A stretch of DNA of 33,117 bases from Terfezia claveryi (lineage: Eukaryota; Ascomycota; Pezizomycetes; Pezizales; Pezizaceae): positions 1 through 33,117 of the forward strand of contig WHUX01000397.1 in the NCBI GenBank assembly GCA_015179025.1, written 5' to 3'. Below, one piece after another: positions 11,106 to 22,789 of this stretch (its first letter is position 1; every line of letters starts with the position of its first letter). The position numbers and the translations under genes were made by a program. The notes beneath the pieces were generated by a model. It was not told where the DNA came from, did no database searches, and saw only the letters and a program-made list of their open reading frames with translations.

Positions 11106-12096
11106 AACATCCTGTGATTGAACAACTTTCTCTATCTATTGTTAATTTCCCTATTCCTTTGGCTATGATAATCTCAGCTCAGCATTCTTTAGGCTCTCCA
11201 GAAATATACCTGACTAGTGTGAAACTGACTTTATCAGTTTATTTACGTGTTTTATCTATTCATCTTGATTAAAGTAGTATATGTTAAAGGTATTAGAGAC
11301 CAGGAGAATTATAGGACTAACTTATATATTGCTTTTAATAAAGCATTAGTATATTTTTTTCTTACTTGGTTTCTACTTTTAACTGCTTTTTGAGCGACAG
11401 TCTCCCTAGCTTCCCCTTCAATTATTCCACTATAAATGAGTAGCTTAAACAATAGAATACCAACCTTTTTGACATCCTGGAGAACGGCAAACTTCTCTAC
11501 AAGCCCCTTAGTTGCAATATAGAGTTTATCTTCTAAAGAAGCTGCTATTAAGATTATATAAATCCCTAACTCCTGAGCATAATTGCACTATAAGGTATAG
11601 GTTAGTTAAGAGTGCTCTATCTACCAGTACCCTTTCAGATTGGCTTTGCAATTGGCTAGTTACTTACCGAGTTGGACAAAGCTTTCAAGGCCTTTTTCCA
11701 TACCTTCACTATTGGGTCTGTGACAATTTTAACCCCATAAAGAAGATCTTGCTTCTCCCTTTTAACTATGTCATTGAGCTCCTCTTTTCTTTCTGCAGTG
11801 TATACATACTCCTTAATATACCTAGCCAGTTGGCCTTGTAGCTCTATACTAGCTTTCTTCAATTCGGCTAGCATCTCCTTTGTAGCTACTCGTAGGCTTA
11901 TATTTTAAGCATTTGGCTTATATATCCAAGTTCTCATAGCTATAGTAGGTAGGCTCTTCATGATATCATTTATTATATATTTGAAGTCCTTTCCTTATTT
12001 AGCATATAAATCCCGAATTCTTTGAATGAAGGTTTCCACAATCTCTTTGCTTGTGATCCCAAACTTATTACCTTCCACTTCTTCAACATTAGACAT
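11106..12096 (-). pseudogene. 5' part of an unrecognised minus-strand ORF split by copia
   Basis: The frame starts at ATG 12096-12094 (MSNVEEVEGNKFGITSKE). It is broken by single stops near 12002 and 11908, then runs open at 11874-11656 with a charged, coiled-coil-like stretch (LAELKKASIELQGQLARYIK, AERKEELNDIVKREKQ). Further left it degenerates with several stops and probable shifts. Its C-terminus resumes beyond the copia element (5255-5126). The composition, a leading acidic segment, central Lys/Glu helices and an acidic tail, suits a gag-like or LINE ORF1-like protein, but I recognise no domain. Confidence 0.4.
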
Positions 12097-13340
12097 TCTA
12101 ATTATTTACTGATGTATGTCTATAGGTATAGATGAGTTATTGAAGCCCTCACTTGATAGAATATGTAGTTGTTATAGAATATTGAAAAGGCTATGGTAAT
12201 TATTAAACATAACCAAACTATATAGGAGGACATATATAAATATAACTGCACAATTAAGATTTAATGAATGCTTGGCTCTCTATCATTAATAAAAAACCTT
12301 ATAGTAGTAATACGATAAGTGATTTACATTTTTTGAGCTAGGTACTACTGCAATCTTTTTTTTTTTTATATACTTATTACTCTAATGTGGCTTTATTAGG
12401 GGGGCCATGAGGAGCACCCAGAAACCTGGGTGGATTCAATAGTGAGGCAACTTAATCTGCCAAACCTATACGTAACTAGGTATACATAACTATTAACTAA
12501 GGTAGGAGGAGAGCTAACACTATAAGAACTTCCTACCCATATACAACCATCACTGGTACATACTAACTACAATTGCTCTCCTGCTCAGGTTCCTCACAAC
12601 CCATCAACTGTACTTTATAATCTTATTTCATTTGCCTCCTTATATGCAATCTGGAGATCTTCCATAATCAATAAATTTAGTAACTCTGGAACCACAACAA
12701 ATTAGAACTACCTTACTAGTGTAGTTTCTATTAGAGCCTTTGGGATTCTTTCCTAGACCTAGAAGGCTAGTTCTAGAAGTGTATCTTCGGCTTTTAAACT
12801 ATTAGCAATAGTTAATATACCTGTATTAACATTAAGTAAGACAAATCTTCATGACTATAATATCTTGTACCTAACCATTCACTTTTAAAAGTAGCTTTGG
12901 CCCTGCCATTTACTCTGAGAATCCCAAGTCTAGTTGCAGCATGCAGAAGTGTAGATTCATTAGACACTATCAACCGGCCCAACTCTAGTATAATACCTTA
13001 TATCTACCAAGCTAAAACTTCTAGGAGAATGTCAACTTCTGGATAGTTGCTCTGGCCTATGCTTGGTTTATGCTTGGGACTAGTAGTACTATTATCCCTA
13101 GCTTCATAGTTATAATCATTCTGGTATTATGACTTATACTTCTGTCTATATAGTATCTTGATTTCCTTCTGAATTTGCATTGTCCTGGTAGCCATGTAGT
13201 CTTTTTTTCAAAGTTGAAGTCTATAATCAAATGCTTCCTTTGAAGCCAAGTAGTCCTTCATTTGACTTTGGTATTCAAGGATTTATAGGCTGTAGCTTAA
13301 ATATACTTCCTATTCATCTGTAACCTCTTTATCAAATATA
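12097..13340. other. AT-rich stretch with no supported gene
   Basis: I find only short frames on both strands. A T tract is at about 12356-12367. The minus strand around 12720-12810 reads protein-like for some 25 codons (KAEDTLLELAF) before stops, so this may be a very old relic related to the minus-strand ORF at 11106-12096. Confidence 0.35.
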
Positions 13341-13360
13341 GGTTACTGTTATGGCATTAA

Positions 13361-13515
13361 TTTACTTGTGAGCTATTTGACATTCGAACAGGCTTGTTCA
13401 AGTGTCAGCATAGTATTTGAATTTACTTGCGAGGTATTTGATACCTGAACATGCTTGTTTGAGTGTTAGCATGGTATTTGACACTCAAACAGGCTTGTTC
13501 GAGTGTCAGCTGACA
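13361..13515 (+). repeat. Tandem 60-bp palindrome-bearing units, probably in the gypsy-3 LTR
   Basis: The run tttacttgygagstatttga... occurs at 13361 and 13421 (about 60 bp apart). A third partial unit near 13478 contains cactcaaacaggcttgttcgagtg. Each unit has an inverted repeat around aacaggcttgtt. A TATA-like atatatatag is at about 13658 and the gag start follows at 13898, so this is probably the U3 part of a 5' LTR starting near tgttatggc (13347). I could not fix the LTR end. Confidence 0.55.
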
Positions 13516-13897
13516 GCAAGCCTTCCCAGCTGAGTTGGTACTACCAAGCAAGTATCTCAATACTAGAAGAGATTAGAGAAGTGGATTGTACAGTATTACC
13601 TGTGATTACAAGTAATGTCAAGTTAGCTGAGTACCACTTCTTTAGCCATGGCAATCATATATATAGGAAGCTGTAGTTGTCATTTCTTGTTCTTGTTCTT
13701 CATGCAACGTCTTGTATTATAACCTTGTTAATATGGACTTTACCTTTTGTCTTGATACTTCAATCTACAGTTATAGTCCCATCTTCATGTACTCCTTAGA
13801 GTCATGTCTTTAGTTATAGTCACAGCCAATGACTTACGCTGTTATACTACGTTGTATCTCAATACACTCTACTGAGCACAACCTCTAGCTATGAACA

Positions 13898-15448
13898 ATG
13901 ACTCAGCCTGTTGTTGAATTACTGGCTGCTATTATTAACCTAGTTCCTCGTTTGTGAACTGCATTGAACTCAGCAAACCAGGACTACACTGAAATACTCA
14001 ATGAAACCATTACTCTACTAGATTAGCTACTAGGGCTACCACACCAATAACAAGATGTTGTAAGATTATGAACCCAAGTAATGAACTTAATGAATCAACT
14101 TACTGTATGGCAACAAGAAGACACAACCTTATGTATAGCCACTCAAGAATTACAAGATAAAGTAACTACTCAAAAGATAATGATTAATGAGCTTCGAATG
14201 CAGTTGGAAGACATGAGGGCTATCAATACGGCTTTGGCTAGGTTATAACTAGGAGAAGGAGGGGGTTGTTCAGAGAAGATACCTAACCCAGAAAATTTCT
14301 CTAGAAAAGACTGAAATAAGCTGCATCCTTTTCTTACCCAACTATGGCTAAAGGCTGCTACTTATAGTAATGAACAAGCCAAACTTCGACTAGCAGTAAA
14401 TTCCTTAGCTGAAGATGCTCTAGATCAGGTTACCCCTTATATTGAAATCGATATAGTGAACTTGACCAACCTAGCAGCACTTATTACCATTCTCGAAAAT
14501 GCATTCGGTGATCTAAATCGAGTTGCCAACGCAGAGTACAAACTACAAACAATGATTCAGAAAGCCAGAGAGTTCGCTGCTTATTTTGCCAAATTTCAAT
14601 GATATATAGCTGAGATAAGTTGGAATAATATAGCTAAGTTGGTAGCTCTAAAGCACAGACTTTCCTACCAACTACAACAAGATCTCCTTACAATACATCC
14701 TGAGCCCATGGAGTTTAATGAGTATATAGAGATCTGCTAAAGGCTAGATACTTGTCATCGTGTACTACAAACCCAAATGCGTAATTATATTAGACCAACG
14801 CCCCAAATGATATCACGCCTTACCGCTCCTGCTCCAGTTAACCCCTAAATAGTCCAAACTCCTTCTACTTCTACAGCCACGGGTATCTATGGATTTGTCT
14901 GCAGGAAGGAAGAAGATATCTATGGAAGAAAAAGTAAAGAGAATGGCTGAAGGGAGGTGCTTCTATTATAGAGGAATAGGACATAGGGTTAGAACTTGCC
15001 CACACATACAAAAACATACTCTACAAGCTGCTGAAATAGTTATGAAAACTATGAATAAGGGACTAGAAGTTGGAGAACAGGTAACAGAGTAGTCTCATCT
15101 CAGAAGGATGGCACTGAGTTAAGGCAGGATAAATCTCTAGGCTCTTTAAGCATTTCCAGTTCATCTTTGCAGTCTTCAGAGGAAGAGTTTTTGAATAGGA
15201 ATCACCTTGTAGTCAGCTGTAAATTAAACAATAATGGTTCTAAAATCTTTACTCATGCCCTAATAGACTATGGAGCAATGGGTTATGCATTTGTAGACCA
15301 GGAATTTGCAAGCTATCACTAACTACCCCTTTATAAACTTAACAATCCCCAAATACTAGAAGTTATTGATAGGTGACCAATTGAGTCAGGGACAATCACA
15401 CATATTAGCAAGCTAAAGCTAATAATTGATCAGTACCAAGAGGATATC
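13898..15448 (+). pseudogene. Ty3/gypsy-3 gag, zinc knuckle and protease, decayed
   Basis: The frame begins at ATG 13898 (MTQPVVELLAAIINLVPR) and reads through at least seven stops, mostly TGA or TAG/TAA where Arg or Gln fit. A coiled-coil-like part (14100-14240) is followed by a retrotransposon gag core (PENFSRKD... then LHPFLTQLWLKAATY, DALDQVTPYIE, LENAFGDLNRVANAEYKL; 14290-14560). A zinc knuckle lies at 14959-15002 (CFYYRGIGHRVRTC), with its second Cys changed to Tyr (TGT to TAT). The protease motif ALIDYGAMGYAFVDQEF is at about 15260-15315, DYGA replacing D[ST]GA. Coding stops near 15448 where the foldback element begins, and gypsy coding resumes at about 21640. Confidence 0.85.
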
Positions 15449-15460
15449 AGAAAAGAAAAT

Positions 15461-15508
15461 AGTTTGCCTTTCGTGCTGCTGACGCTACAGGCGCCCAAAA
15501 GGCAAACT
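15461..15508. repeat. Terminal hairpin of the foldback element
   Basis: AGTTTGCCTTT (15461-15471) is exactly inverted as AAAGGCAAACT (15498-15508), a perfect 11-bp stem with a 26-base loop at the left edge. I see no equally clear hairpin at the right end. Confidence 0.7.
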
Positions 15509-17370
15509 GACAAGCTGGTGGGCTACCGTTGGGACACCCGTCCTCCTGACGCTGTACCTCCCAAGTCCTTGCACCCTGACGCCTTCGCTGCCTCTAGGCA
15601 CCAGGTGTTCAGCTCCTCTGCATCAGGATGCCGGGCACCCACTACCCTACCTCTAAAGGCCAGCTGCCCACCTTCCCTGCCTCAGAGTACTAGATGTCTT
15701 ACTTCCTTGCCTTTGGGTGCCAGGCGTCCACCTTCCCTGCCTCTGTTGGCCAGGCCAAATATACCCCATGGGCTAAACCCAGCTCAGGAATACCTGCTGT
15801 GGTGGGCAGATTCAACCCCACCCATTACAAGAACCCTGGGTCCCCAACTATGCCTTAGTTATTGTGTTTAGAACAGGTTAGCCTTTAGCTTCTCTAAAAT
15901 ACAGGGCAGCCCTGTACTATCAAACGTACACATAACTGAGGGCGTACCTGCAAACAAGGATAATAAATGACAATTGTATTTAGAAATCTTTATATACATA
16001 AACACGCATCCTATCCACCTCCCCATGTGACTCGTCAACCTCAGCCCATACCACCTGCCCCCGATATAGACCCGTGGAGATAATTCAATAATGTCCTAGA
16101 CTTACTTCACTTCTGGCAAATATGGCTAATACTACGCATGGCGGTATATCGAAGCAAAGGGATAGTAGAGTTGATATCAGAGGCAAAGAATTAGCGAGTT
16201 CATTGGTGAGTTGAGAGGCAAGACATTGGTGACTTCAGAGGCAAGGCATTGGCGAGTTCAGAAGGCAAGGCATTGGCGAGTTCAGAGGCAAGACATTGGC
16301 GACTTTGGAGGCAAGGCATTGGCGACTTCATAGGCAAGGAATTGGTGACTCTGGAGGCAAGGCATTGGCAACTTTAAAGGCAAGGTATTGGCGACTTCGC
16401 AGGCAAGGTATTGGGGACTTCGCAAGGAAGGCATTGGCGACTTTGGAGGCAAGGCATGGGCGAGTTCAGAGCAAGGCATTAGTAACTCCAGAGGCAAGGC
16501 ATTAGCGACTTCAGAGGCAAGGCATTAGCAACTTTGCAGGCAAGGTATTAGGGACTTCGCAGACAAGGCATTGGCGACTTCGGAGGCAAAGCATTGTCGA
16601 GTTCAGAGGCAAGGCATTGGCGAGTTTGGAGGCAAGGTATTGGCAAGTTCGCAGGCAAGGCATTGGTGAGTTTAGAGGCAAGGCATTGATAACTTCGGAG
16701 GCAAGGCAGTCCTCATATTTGCTGTATAGCCTAGATAATTCCATCAAACCTGTCAGTTATGCTCGCACATCTCGGAAGCCTGCCAATGCTCTCACCTATA
16801 TCAGCTGAACTTACGCACTTGTTGGAAGAAACCTATGAGCTCAGTTAGCTGTGCCTACACATATTGGAGGCCTGGCAATGCTCTCACCTTTAACAACTGA
16901 ACTTGCTTGCTGGTAGAAGAACCATATTAGCTAGGTCAGCTATGCATGTATATATTGGAGGCCTAGCAGAGTGCTCTCATCTCGCTCATAGTTCTAGAGG
17001 TTTGTGGACTTGTGTTAGGGATAAAATCTAAATGCCATTGAAAATATTGAGAAGTGTGCCCACGCCAGCCGCCATATTATTGTAGTTGGGATGGCCGGGA
17101 AACTTGGCGTATGCTAATCCACTCAACTGGGTATGATCAACCCCTCTTGGCAGCCCGTGGCTCGGGAATGCCTGGTAACTCTAGCTAGTGTTGTCTCACA
17201 GCCAACCCAGTACTATGCCTATGCAGGCAATAGTCATATTTGGCTTCGTTATCCCAAAGCCTGCGTACTTTGGTAGGGACGGAGCTCCTCCATTCACCAG
17301 CTCCACATACTATGTCCTGTATTCTCCACGAGAAACTCATGCTTTTGAGGCACATATATATATATATATA
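15470..17370 (+). repeat. Left arm of the foldback element
   Basis: It pairs in inverted orientation with about 19290-21630. Landmarks are a C-rich outer part (ctgcctct, caggcgtcc; 15530-15760), a segment around 15970-16100, a 23-bp tandem array (16186-16712), a unique-looking part (16713-17300) and a final piece near 17368-17420 (gttctggtccgttccggga). Similarity is obvious by eye but broken by many transitions and small indels. Confidence 0.85.
16186..16712 (+). repeat. 23-bp tandem array, left arm
   Basis: About 22 copies of a unit like ggcaaggcattggcgacttc plus gga. The unit length is not a multiple of three, so open frames here are a by-product of the repeat. Confidence 0.9.
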
Positions 17371-17919
17371 TGTTCTGGTCCGTTCCGGGATTCTAGGCCA
17401 TACCGGTATGGACCGGGCTATTCCAAGATTGTCTGGGACATACCGGTATGGCCCCCATACCAGTATGGACTGGGAGGTTGCGAGATTGCAAGATTACTCA
17501 GGCCGTTCCGGGATGGCATAAATATTCATATCTTCTTATATTTCCTTACGCACACCCAACTTATTTGGCCTAACCAATGTAAATCATTTGATGCCATATT
17601 CTTAGATTCATGTCTACCTTAACCTCTACCCTTTATGCAGTCACCATCCTATTCCAAACTCCAATGCAAATGGTCTCCCAGCATATTCGCGCCCGTGCTA
17701 CCGCACTTGTTCTTGTAGTTCACCTGCATTATATATATTTTGAAATAATCCATTTTATTCTCACGATTATCTAATAAGGCTATCTAACATGCTGCGCTCC
17801 AAAAACCCCATCTGTACCAGCCTTCACATCCGTGTCCCTAGAATCCTAAATTCGCCGTCCATATGAGCCTGCAATTCACTGTCCATATTAACCTAGATAT
17901 CCGCTAGAATTGAGCAAGC

Positions 17920-18545
17920 AACTCAGCCTAGAATCGAGCGAGGAAATCAGCCTAGAATTAAGCGAGGAAATCAGTAGAGAATTGAGTAAGAATATCACCG
18001 AATCGAGCAAGGAAATCAGCCTTGAATCGAGCGAGCAAATTAGTATATAATCGAGGGAGCAAATCAGTATATAATCGAGCGAGCAAATCAGCATATAATT
18101 GAGCGAGCAAATCAGCATATAATCGAGCAAGCAAATCAGCATATAATCAAGTGAGCAAATCAGCATATAATCGAGCAAGCAAATCAGCCTAGAATCGAGA
18201 GAGCAAATCAGCATATAATCGAGGGAGCAAATCAGCATATAATCGAGCAAGCAAATCAGCATATAATCGAGCGAGCAAATCAGCATATAATCGAGCGAGG
18301 AAATCAGCCTAGAATCGAGGGAGCAAATCAGCATATAATCGAGCAAGCAAATCAGCATATAATCGAGGGAGCAAATCAGCATATAATCGAGGGAGCAAAT
18401 CAGCCTAGAATCAAGCAAGCAAACCAGCATACAATCGAGAGAGCAAATCAGCTAGAATTGGGCAAGCAAATCAGCGAGAAAATGAGCGAGCAAATGAGCG
18501 AGAAAATGAGCGAGCAAACCAGGTAGAATTGAGCGAGCAAATTTA
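17920..18545 (+). repeat. 24-bp tandem array in the foldback core
   Basis: About 25 copies of a unit like aatcgagcgagcaaatcagc plus atat. Some copies have cctag in place of atat, and degraded copies lie at both edges. The unit is a multiple of three, so the minus strand stays open for about 180 codons (MLICSLDY-like 8-residue repeat). I treat that as an artefact. No inverted partner array is seen. Confidence 0.9.
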
Positions 18546-19284
18546 TTTGGAAGGAATAAACAGGAGAAAAGCTCTAAGTCCCAGCTGGGCACACCTTGGA
18601 AATAGGGACTTGCCGTGTCTTGCCACTAGCCATTGGATCGACTGGCGCTGTCTTAAAACCAGATTACATGTCTTACCTACAATCATCCCGCTACGTCGGT
18701 TGGGGCTTCTCCTGCAATTGGCAAAACCTAGTACAAAGGAGGAAATACCCATATATGGGAAACGAATGAGAAGACAAACATATAGAAATGATGGCTTTTC
18801 GGCCTCTATATATGCATGCAATTCATGCTTCCGCTGGCTCTAGATAATGGTGTTTTGCATGCTTCCACTGGTGGTAAGAGTGTAATATTGTAGAGACCGG
18901 TAAGAGTGTAATTAAGCAAAACAATGGTTAAAACACTTGTGTTTGTTGCAAAGAAGTTATAGTATCGTGATCTTTAAAGGCTACTATTGCACATGCTACA
19001 ACCTCTTGTTCTTTGACCCAATATTTCTCTATATAATAACCTTCATTTCAGGTATACCTCTACTGAGTATTTTCTTCGATAGGTCACTTATGTTATCTCC
19101 AATGTTCTTTGACCAAATGTTGCTACAAAATTACCTTCATATCGGATATGTCCCTATTTAGTAGTTTTAATGTCACTGTGGCTACTGTGGTATTGTGGTA
19201 AATCCTTGTTGCTATCCGTGACATTAAACAATTTAATCCCGTAACGGCCTGGTCTGTTGCGATATCCAGCCATACCGTAACGGC
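18546..19284. other. Foldback core, no gene
   Basis: Mixed sequence between the 24-bp array and the right arm. I see no conserved protein and no long frame beyond about 100 codons. A single isolated TCCGTGACA occurs near 19216. Confidence 0.4.
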
Positions 19285-19379
19285 CTGGTCCATTGTGATA
19301 TCAAGTCCATACCAGTATGGACCGGATCCTGGAATAGACCAGAACATATATATGCAAGAAACGCAGGTTGTTGATGCTT

Positions 19380-19740
19380 ATATGTATATATGCGAAAAAC
19401 TCATGCTTTAGAGGCTTCTTTATATATGCGAGAAACTCATGCTTTAGAGGCTTCTTTATATATATGAAAAACTCATGCTTTAGAGGCTTCTTTATTTATG
19501 CGAGAAACTCGTGCTTTAGAGGCTTCTTTATATCTTTGAGAAACTCATGCTTTTAAGGCACACATATATATATATCTATATATGCGAGAAACTCATGCTT
19601 TTGAAGCACATATATATATATATATATGCGAGAAACGCAGGTTGTTGATGCTTATATATATATATGTGAGAAACTCATGCTTTAGAGGCTTCTTTATATA
19701 TCCGAGAAACTCATGCTTTTGAGACATATATATATATATA
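19380..19740 (+). repeat. 36-bp tandem array with TA-rich interruptions
   Basis: Units like gagaaactcatgctttagag plus gcttctttatatatgc recur about every 36 bp, mixed with tatata runs. A single related copy lies in the left arm (17325-17370), so the array expanded on one side only. Confidence 0.85.
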
Positions 19741-20394
19741 TGTTTACAGCATGCTTTCCTATAATATATACCAGTAGCGTATACATAGACGCATAGCAAG
19801 GTTGCGACTGGATCCGTCCCTACCAAAGTATGCAGGCTTTAGGACAACAAAGCCAAATATGACTATTGCCTGCATAGGTATAGTGCCAGGTTGGCTGCGA
19901 GACAACACTAGCTCAAGTTACCAGGTATTCCCGAGCTGCAGGCTGCCAAGAGGGGTTGATCATACCCAGTCGAGTAGATCAGCGTACGCCAAGTTTTCCG
20001 GCCATCCCAACTACAATAATACAGTGGCTGGCACGGGCATACTTTTCAATATTCCCAAGGGCCTTCGGATTTTATCCCCAACACAAGTCTATAAACCTCT
20101 AGAACTACCAGCGAGATGAGAGCACTCTGCCAGGCCTCTGATATATATACGCATAGCTGACCTAGCTAATATAGTTCTTCTACCAGCAAGCAAGTTCACT
20201 TGTTAAAGGTAAGAGCATTGCCAGGCCTCCGATATATGTACGCACAGCTAACCGAGCTCATAGGGTTCTTCCAATGAGTGCGTAAGTTCAGGTGATATAG
20301 GTGAGAGCATTGGCAGGCCTCCGAGATATGTGAGCATAACCGTGACTGACAGGTTTTATGGGATTATCTAGGCTATATAGCAAATATGAGGACT

Positions 20395-20883
20395 ACTTTG
20401 CCTCCGAAGTCGCCAATGCCTTGCCTCCGAACTCACCAATGCCTTGCCTACGAACTCGCCAATGCCTTGCCTCCAAACTCACCAATGCCTTGCCTCCGAA
20501 CTCGCCAATGCCTTGCCTCCGAAGTCGCCAATGCCTTGCCTGCGAAGTCTCTAATGCCTTGCCTATGAAGTCGCCAATGCCTTGCCTCCAAAGTCGCCAA
20601 TGCCTTGCCTCCGGAGTCGCCAATACCTTGCCTCTGAACTCGACAATGCCTTGCCTCTGAACTCGCCAATACCTTGCCTCCGAAGTCGCCAATACCTTGC
20701 CTGCGAAGTTCCTAATGCCTTGCCTCTGAACTCGCCAATGCCTTGCCTCCGAACTCGCCAATGCCTTGCCTCCGAAGTCGCCAATGCCTTGCCTGCGAAG
20801 TCCCCAATGCCTTGCCTATGAAGTCGCTAATGCCTTGCCTCCGATGTCGCCAATGAACTCGCCAATGCCTTGCCTCCGATATC
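20395..20883 (-). repeat. 23-bp tandem array, right arm
   Basis: About 21 copies of the reverse complement of the left-arm unit (gccaatgccttgcctccgaa plus gtc). Confidence 0.9.
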
Positions 20884-21636
20884 AACTCTACTATCCCTTC
20901 GCTTCGATATACCGCTATGCGCAGTATTAGCCGTATTTGCCAGGAGTAAAGTAAGTCTAGAGCATCATTGAATTATCTCCGCGGGTCTACGTCGGGGGCA
21001 GGTGGTATAGGCTGGGGTTGATGAGTCACATGGGGAGGTAGATAGGATGCGTGTTTATGTATATAAAGATTTCTAAATACAATTATCATTTATTATCATT
21101 GTTTGCAGGTGTGCCCTTAGTTATATGTATGCTTGATAGCATAGGACTGGTCTGTATTTTAGGAAAGCTAAAGGCCAACCCATTCTAAACACAATAACTA
21201 TGGCATGGTTGGGGACCTAGGGAACTCACAATGGGTGGGGTTGAACCTGCCCACTGCAGCGGGTATTCCCAAGCCAGGTTTGGCCCGTGGGGTATATTTG
21301 GCCTGGCCAACAGAGGCAGGGAAGGTGGATGCCTGGCGCCCGGAGGCAAGGAAGTTAGACACCTAGTGCCCCGAGGCAGAGAAGGTGGGCAGCTAGCCTC
21401 TAGAGACAGGGTAGTAGGTGCCGGGCGTCCTGATGCAGATGAGCTGAATACCTAGTATCGGGGGAAGCGAGATGGAGAAGGTTGGCGTCAGGATGCCATG
21501 TATTTCTTGCTCATATACATGTTACCCTGGGAGGCAACTGGGCAAAAGGGCATGTTCGGAGTGCCCGAGACGCCACATGGGGCAGAGTAAAAAATGGTGG
21601 CGTCCAGACACCTCTATAGGGCGTCCAGACACCAAA

Positions 21637-22432
21637 ATATCTTTCTTGATGGAGCTTCCACTATTTATTATCAAACTAGGCCACTACCCTATAGTATTAG
21701 GACTTCCATAGCTACGATACCATGATGTTAATATCCATTTCACTAAGAACACTATTACTTTCGACTCCGATTTTTGCCTCCACTACTATTATGAAAAGCC
21801 CTCAACTATAAGTGGTATCTTAATTCCAGTTCCAGAAAACCCTCGAATTGCCCTTATTACAGGATTAACCTTTAGTTGACTAGTTAAAAAAGCAAAACAG
21901 GTAGAAACAGCGTTCCAGACAACTATCTATAAACTTAACATGGCTTTAAAAGATCCCGAACCACAACCCAAGATGGAGGAGAATAAGATTCAGGAACTAG
22001 TGCCTTCTTTATACTATGAATTTCTTCCATTATTTAAGAAGGCTATTGCAGATATCCTCCCCCCTCATTGACCTTATGACCATAAAATTTCTCTTAAAGA
22101 AGGATTTACTCCCCCTTTTGGACCTTTATACTCCCTATTAAAACCAGAGTTAGAGGCTCTTAAGGTATGGCTAGAAGAAAACCTGTCTAAAGGATTCATT
22201 TATGCCTCTTCATCTCATGCAGGTGCATCCATCTTGTTTGTTAAGAAAAAGGAATGGTCCTTGCATCTTTGTGTAGATTATCGTGGTCTTAATGATGGTA
22301 CTAGCAAGAACAGATACCTACTACCCCTTATATGAGAAACTTTGACTAGACTTTTTAAGGCACGATACTATACGGCTCTTGACATTAGAAGCGCCTATAA
22401 CCTAACCTGAATAGTAGAAGGAGAGGAATGGA
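21637..22432 (+). pseudogene. Ty3/gypsy-3 protease end and N-terminal reverse transcriptase
   Basis: Coding resumes with FLMELPLFIIKLGHYPIVLGLP, a stop replacing Trp (TGG to TAG), then LRYHDVNIHF, the typical linker after gypsy protease. Reverse transcriptase follows: [20 protein letters not shown] (about 22060-22120), [40 protein letters not shown] (about 22240-22300), then ALDIRSAYNL and EGEEW. The last block contains the first catalytic Asp of RT. Other stops are near 21878, 22069, 22333 and 22408. Coding ends abruptly after EGEEW, before the YxDD box, at the junction with new DNA at 22433. Confidence 0.85.
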
Positions 22433-22580
22433 TAGTGTGCGCATCGGCTCGAGTCGAGGCGAGTTCTACTACTATTTTTCCTACTCGGTACCGACTCGCA
22501 CCGACGCCCATTCTTCCGAAGCCAACTCGCCGCCAACTCGGTGACTACTCGGTGATCGACCGAGTCCACACCAAGAATTA
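22433..22580 (+). mobile_element. Candidate left terminus of a hAT-type element
   Basis: Gypsy RT is cut after GGAATGGA (22425-22432). The new DNA begins TAGTGTGCGC, fitting the hAT terminus pattern YARNG. Subterminal DNA is full of ctcgg, actcg and gactcg words on both strands (ggctcgagtcgaggcgag, cctactcggtaccgactcgc), as expected for clustered transposase sites. The nearest coding is the 3' end of a hAT transposase. Neither the right terminus nor the second GGAATGGA next to gypsy sequence is in the window. Confidence 0.55.
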
Positions 22581-22628
22581 GTCACCTATGTTTCACCTCG
22601 ATCTTGGTTTCGTATTTTCTCCATTATC

Positions 22629-22789
22629 TGTCACGGATCGCTCCTCCTGTCATGGTTCCGTCCTCCTGTCACGAATCCGTCCTCCTGTCATGGATCCGTC
22701 CTCCTGTCACGGATCTGTCCTCCTGTCGCGGATCCGTCCTCCTGTCATGGATTGCCCCGCCTGTCACGGATTCCTCCTCCTGTCACGGA
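22629..22789 (+). repeat. TGTCACGGA array A, 19-bp unit, nine copies
   Basis: The cores start at 22629, 22648, 22667, 22686, 22705, 22724, 22743, 22762 and 22781, exactly 19 bp apart. Most units read cctcctgtcacggatccgt. Core variants are TGTCATGG, TGTCACGAA and TGTCGCGGA. The array lies between the candidate terminus and the 3' end of the transposase gene. Confidence 0.95.

Larger units (their letters stand above)
19290..21630 (-). repeat. Right arm of the foldback element
   Basis: Inverted partner of the left arm. It is longer because a 36-bp array lies between the pieces equivalent to 17368-17420 and 17240-17340. It contains the inverted 23-bp array and ends in GC-rich sequence with repeated gcgtccagacacc near 21600-21633. 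Confidence 0.85.
15449..21636. mobile_element. Foldback (long-inverted-repeat) element inserted in gypsy-3
   Basis: This 6.2-kb block separates gypsy-3 protease from reverse transcriptase. Its outer parts are inverted copies of each other: 15580-15640 pairs with 21405-21450, 15990-16090 with 20965-21060, 16715-16780 with 20335-20400, and 17240-17300 with 19805-19860. The flanks share ATATC (15444-15448 and 21637-21641), or alternatively AAAATA (15456-15461 and 21634-21639), so the exact ends and duplication are uncertain. No transposase is seen inside; open frames fall in tandem arrays. It resembles foldback elements, whose arms are built of tandem repeats and which depend on another element's transposase. 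Confidence 0.8.

Noticed and set aside
15464..15871. 135-codon Pro/Ser-rich protein
   Set aside because: Lies in the foldback arm; its inverted counterpart at 21230-21500 is not conserved as protein.
16282..16808. Several overlapping open frames of 60-80 codons on both strands
   Set aside because: They follow the 23-bp tandem array; unit length not divisible by three makes all frames open alike.
19210..19224. TCCGTGACA in the foldback core as part of the array family
   Set aside because: A single isolated copy, expected by chance in tens of kilobases.
19368..19556. Frame encoding repeated NSCFRGFFIYAR
   Set aside because: Product of the 36-bp array, with no conservation beyond the repeat.
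20358..20821. Open frames up to 122 codons on both strands
   Set aside because: Inverted copy of the same 23-bp array; no domain and a mirrored artefact.
22629..22789. CRISPR-like array
   Set aside because: Units are contiguous with near-identical spacers, no cas genes, and the context is eukaryotic.
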